64,000 bases of DNA from the NCBI GenBank assembly GCA_037043455.1, contig JAWPHD010000135.1, positions 124,001 to 188,000 on the forward strand. The letters run 5' to 3'. Origin of the DNA: Cyrtodaria siliqua (Eukaryota; Mollusca; Bivalvia; Adapedonta; Hiatellidae). A program made the position numbers and the translations under genes. This document shows positions 62,994 through 64,000 of this stretch, one piece after another (the first letter of the stretch is position 1; every line of letters begins with the position of its first letter). The notes beneath the pieces were generated by a model that worked only from the letters and a program-made list of their open reading frames with translations, was not told the origin of the DNA and made no database searches.

Positions 62994-63300
62994 CTATGTA
63001 CTAGAATTTGTAAGCGGGATGAGTACTTCAATATTTGTAGCCATAGCAGCAAGGATATAAACCATTAAAGGCACGACAAGACAATATTGAAGACAAACCT
63101 CAAACGTTACCGTCCTTTCAGGATTTCGGTAGACGTCATCATAGGTCCACAATCTTTCCGGCGATCGCACAATCAAGTGGAAAGCAAAGCGAAGAACTGT
63201 AAATGGGTCAACAACTGAACATGCAGCGCGTTGCAAAATAATAACCTCCTTTGATAAGCCTTTTAAGAAATTTAGTAAAGATTGTATGAAAGTGATCACT
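62994..63300 (-). pseudogene. RT C-terminal tail, family A type
   Basis: Minus-strand frame with LQRAACSVVDPFTV, then DDVYRNPERTVTFEV and VVPLMVYILAAMAT. The nucleotide order (CTTTGATAAGCCTTTTAAG, TAAATGGGTCAACAACTGAA, CATGCAGCGCG, GTAGACGTCATCATAGG, TAAAGGCACGACAAGAC) matches 7610-7850 and the equivalent part of 11.55-11.77 kb. It points towards, not away from, the RT palm piece, so the two are separate insertions or an inversion. Confidence 0.65.
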
Positions 63301-63304
63301 ACCC

Positions 63305-63345
63305 AATGTTTACCAGGGTAACCAGGGTTACCAGGGTTACCATGT
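63305..63345. repeat. 9-bp minisatellite TTACCAGGG
   Basis: TTTACCAGGGTAACCAGGGT, TACCAGGGTTACC contains four units of (T/A)ACCAGGGT in tandem; it produces the Gly-Asn-Pro-Gly start of the overlapping minus-strand frame. Confidence 0.85.
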
Positions 63346-64000
63346 GAACCTGTCAACTTCTTTAAAAAATAGTCAGCGATTACGTCACATGACCATAGCT
63401 AAAACATCAAAATAGAGATCAGAAATCAACTCCGCGAAAAGTATTTTAATTTTAGTTAGGCTGTTTAGAGCTATGAGATTTTAGAAAGTGATGGTAAGAA
63501 CAAGCACTATACTGTAACCCTATGGGAAGTGCAATGGTGGCGACCATTTTGATTGTTCTAACGGCAGAGTGATATGCCAATGAAAATATTTTATTCTACC
63601 GCAGTATCACTAAAATGCAATTGAATGAGAGCAATAAGCTTGTCTTTGAAAATGTTATTGCATTTGTTTCAAGAAAGTAATAACGACCAAAATTGTCACA
63701 AGCGTTAGCACAATATTATGTTACGTGATCTACAACGGCAGTAATATAGGGCGTTAAACCTTTGAAGATGTTTGTAGAAAGAAGAAGGAAGTGTGCTTTA
63801 TTATGCTGTTTTTGTAAATTAGGAATCCAGTACATAGTTGGAAGTTTGTTTTACTTTTCAGCTATTCCAGCTTTGATAGTGCTTCATTGAGCTTTATACC
63901 AGCACACATCACTGCAAAGGTTTATTATCATAGCCCTGATTTACTTTTAAAAGTATTGTCAGAACTCTTCTGCTACAAGATCTGTCACAACGTGAATTCT
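63346..64000. other. Nothing recognised
   Basis: Unique sequence to the window end; no frame above background. The segment may continue into features outside the window. Confidence 0.4.

Noticed and set aside
1..64000. tRNA or rRNA genes
   Set aside because: I scanned by eye for A/B-box-like blocks and rRNA core strings and saw none; a tRNAscan-SE or Infernal run would be decisive.

Overview
The window is eukaryotic, AT-rich and almost free of host genes. It reads as intergenic DNA from a mollusc, most probably a bivalve. Reasons: no operon-like run of genes and few open frames above 100 codons; a SINE-like tail of a type I know from mollusc genomes; dispersed repeats built on GACCTTTGACCT-like, TGCCCCCGAAG and 'TTAA-AGGGACAC' motifs; and fragments of multi-copy proteins that I recognise from bivalve annotations. 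I cannot name the species. I find no rRNA, tRNA or CRISPR array and no complete functional gene.

The dominant component is one family of retroelement 3' ends, called family A here, in roughly twenty truncated pieces on both strands, with a close relative, family D, in three copies that are about 95% alike by eye (11.2, 38.0 and 58.5 kb). Where copies extend further (7.2-8.0, 11.2-12.2 and 63.0-63.3 kb) they encode the C-terminal end of a reverse-transcriptase protein with a YGVYISQLIRFAR block. A separate piece at 62.6 kb carries the RT active-site box YMDD, out of frame. Two smaller families, B and C, share a two-hairpin module whose stems differ by compensatory changes. Other retroelement debris is a Penelope-like RT fragment (56.1-56.6 kb) and a hammerhead-like ribozyme core (27.87-27.91 kb, minus strand).

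The second component is fold-back and MITE-like DNA: TTAA-flanked elements (2.66, 19.10 and 30.88 kb, plus fragments); a 472-bp-arm inverted repeat (23.7-25.2 kb); a nested palindrome of about 650 bp (36.0-36.7 kb) with a relative at 10.0-10.4 kb; a fold-back of about 2 kb with another inside it (52.1-54.1 kb); and several short hairpin elements. Several carry perfect TGACGTCA octamers.

Protein-coding traces are relics: an in-frame chimera of a mariner transposase N-terminus and the RT C-terminus (11.77-12.43 kb); a frameshifted zinc-ribbon/'DNVDHN' family pseudogene (40.0-41.5 kb); a second multi-copy family pseudogene with 'ADT..TDVVV..FHAFT' motifs and a Cys-rich tail (59.8-60.6 kb); and a short acidic open frame with one stop (34.97-35.24 kb). 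Tandem repeats include a 19-copy 50-bp array with 300-bp higher-order structure (50.7-51.6 kb), a 29-base poly(G) run, and (TTC)n, (AC)n and (AT)n tracts. A stem-loop presenting TAATATTAC, the nonamer of CRESS-DNA replication origins, lies at 42.6 kb with no Rep gene nearby. Coordinates of repeats were read by eye and edges are approximate unless a target-site duplication is stated.
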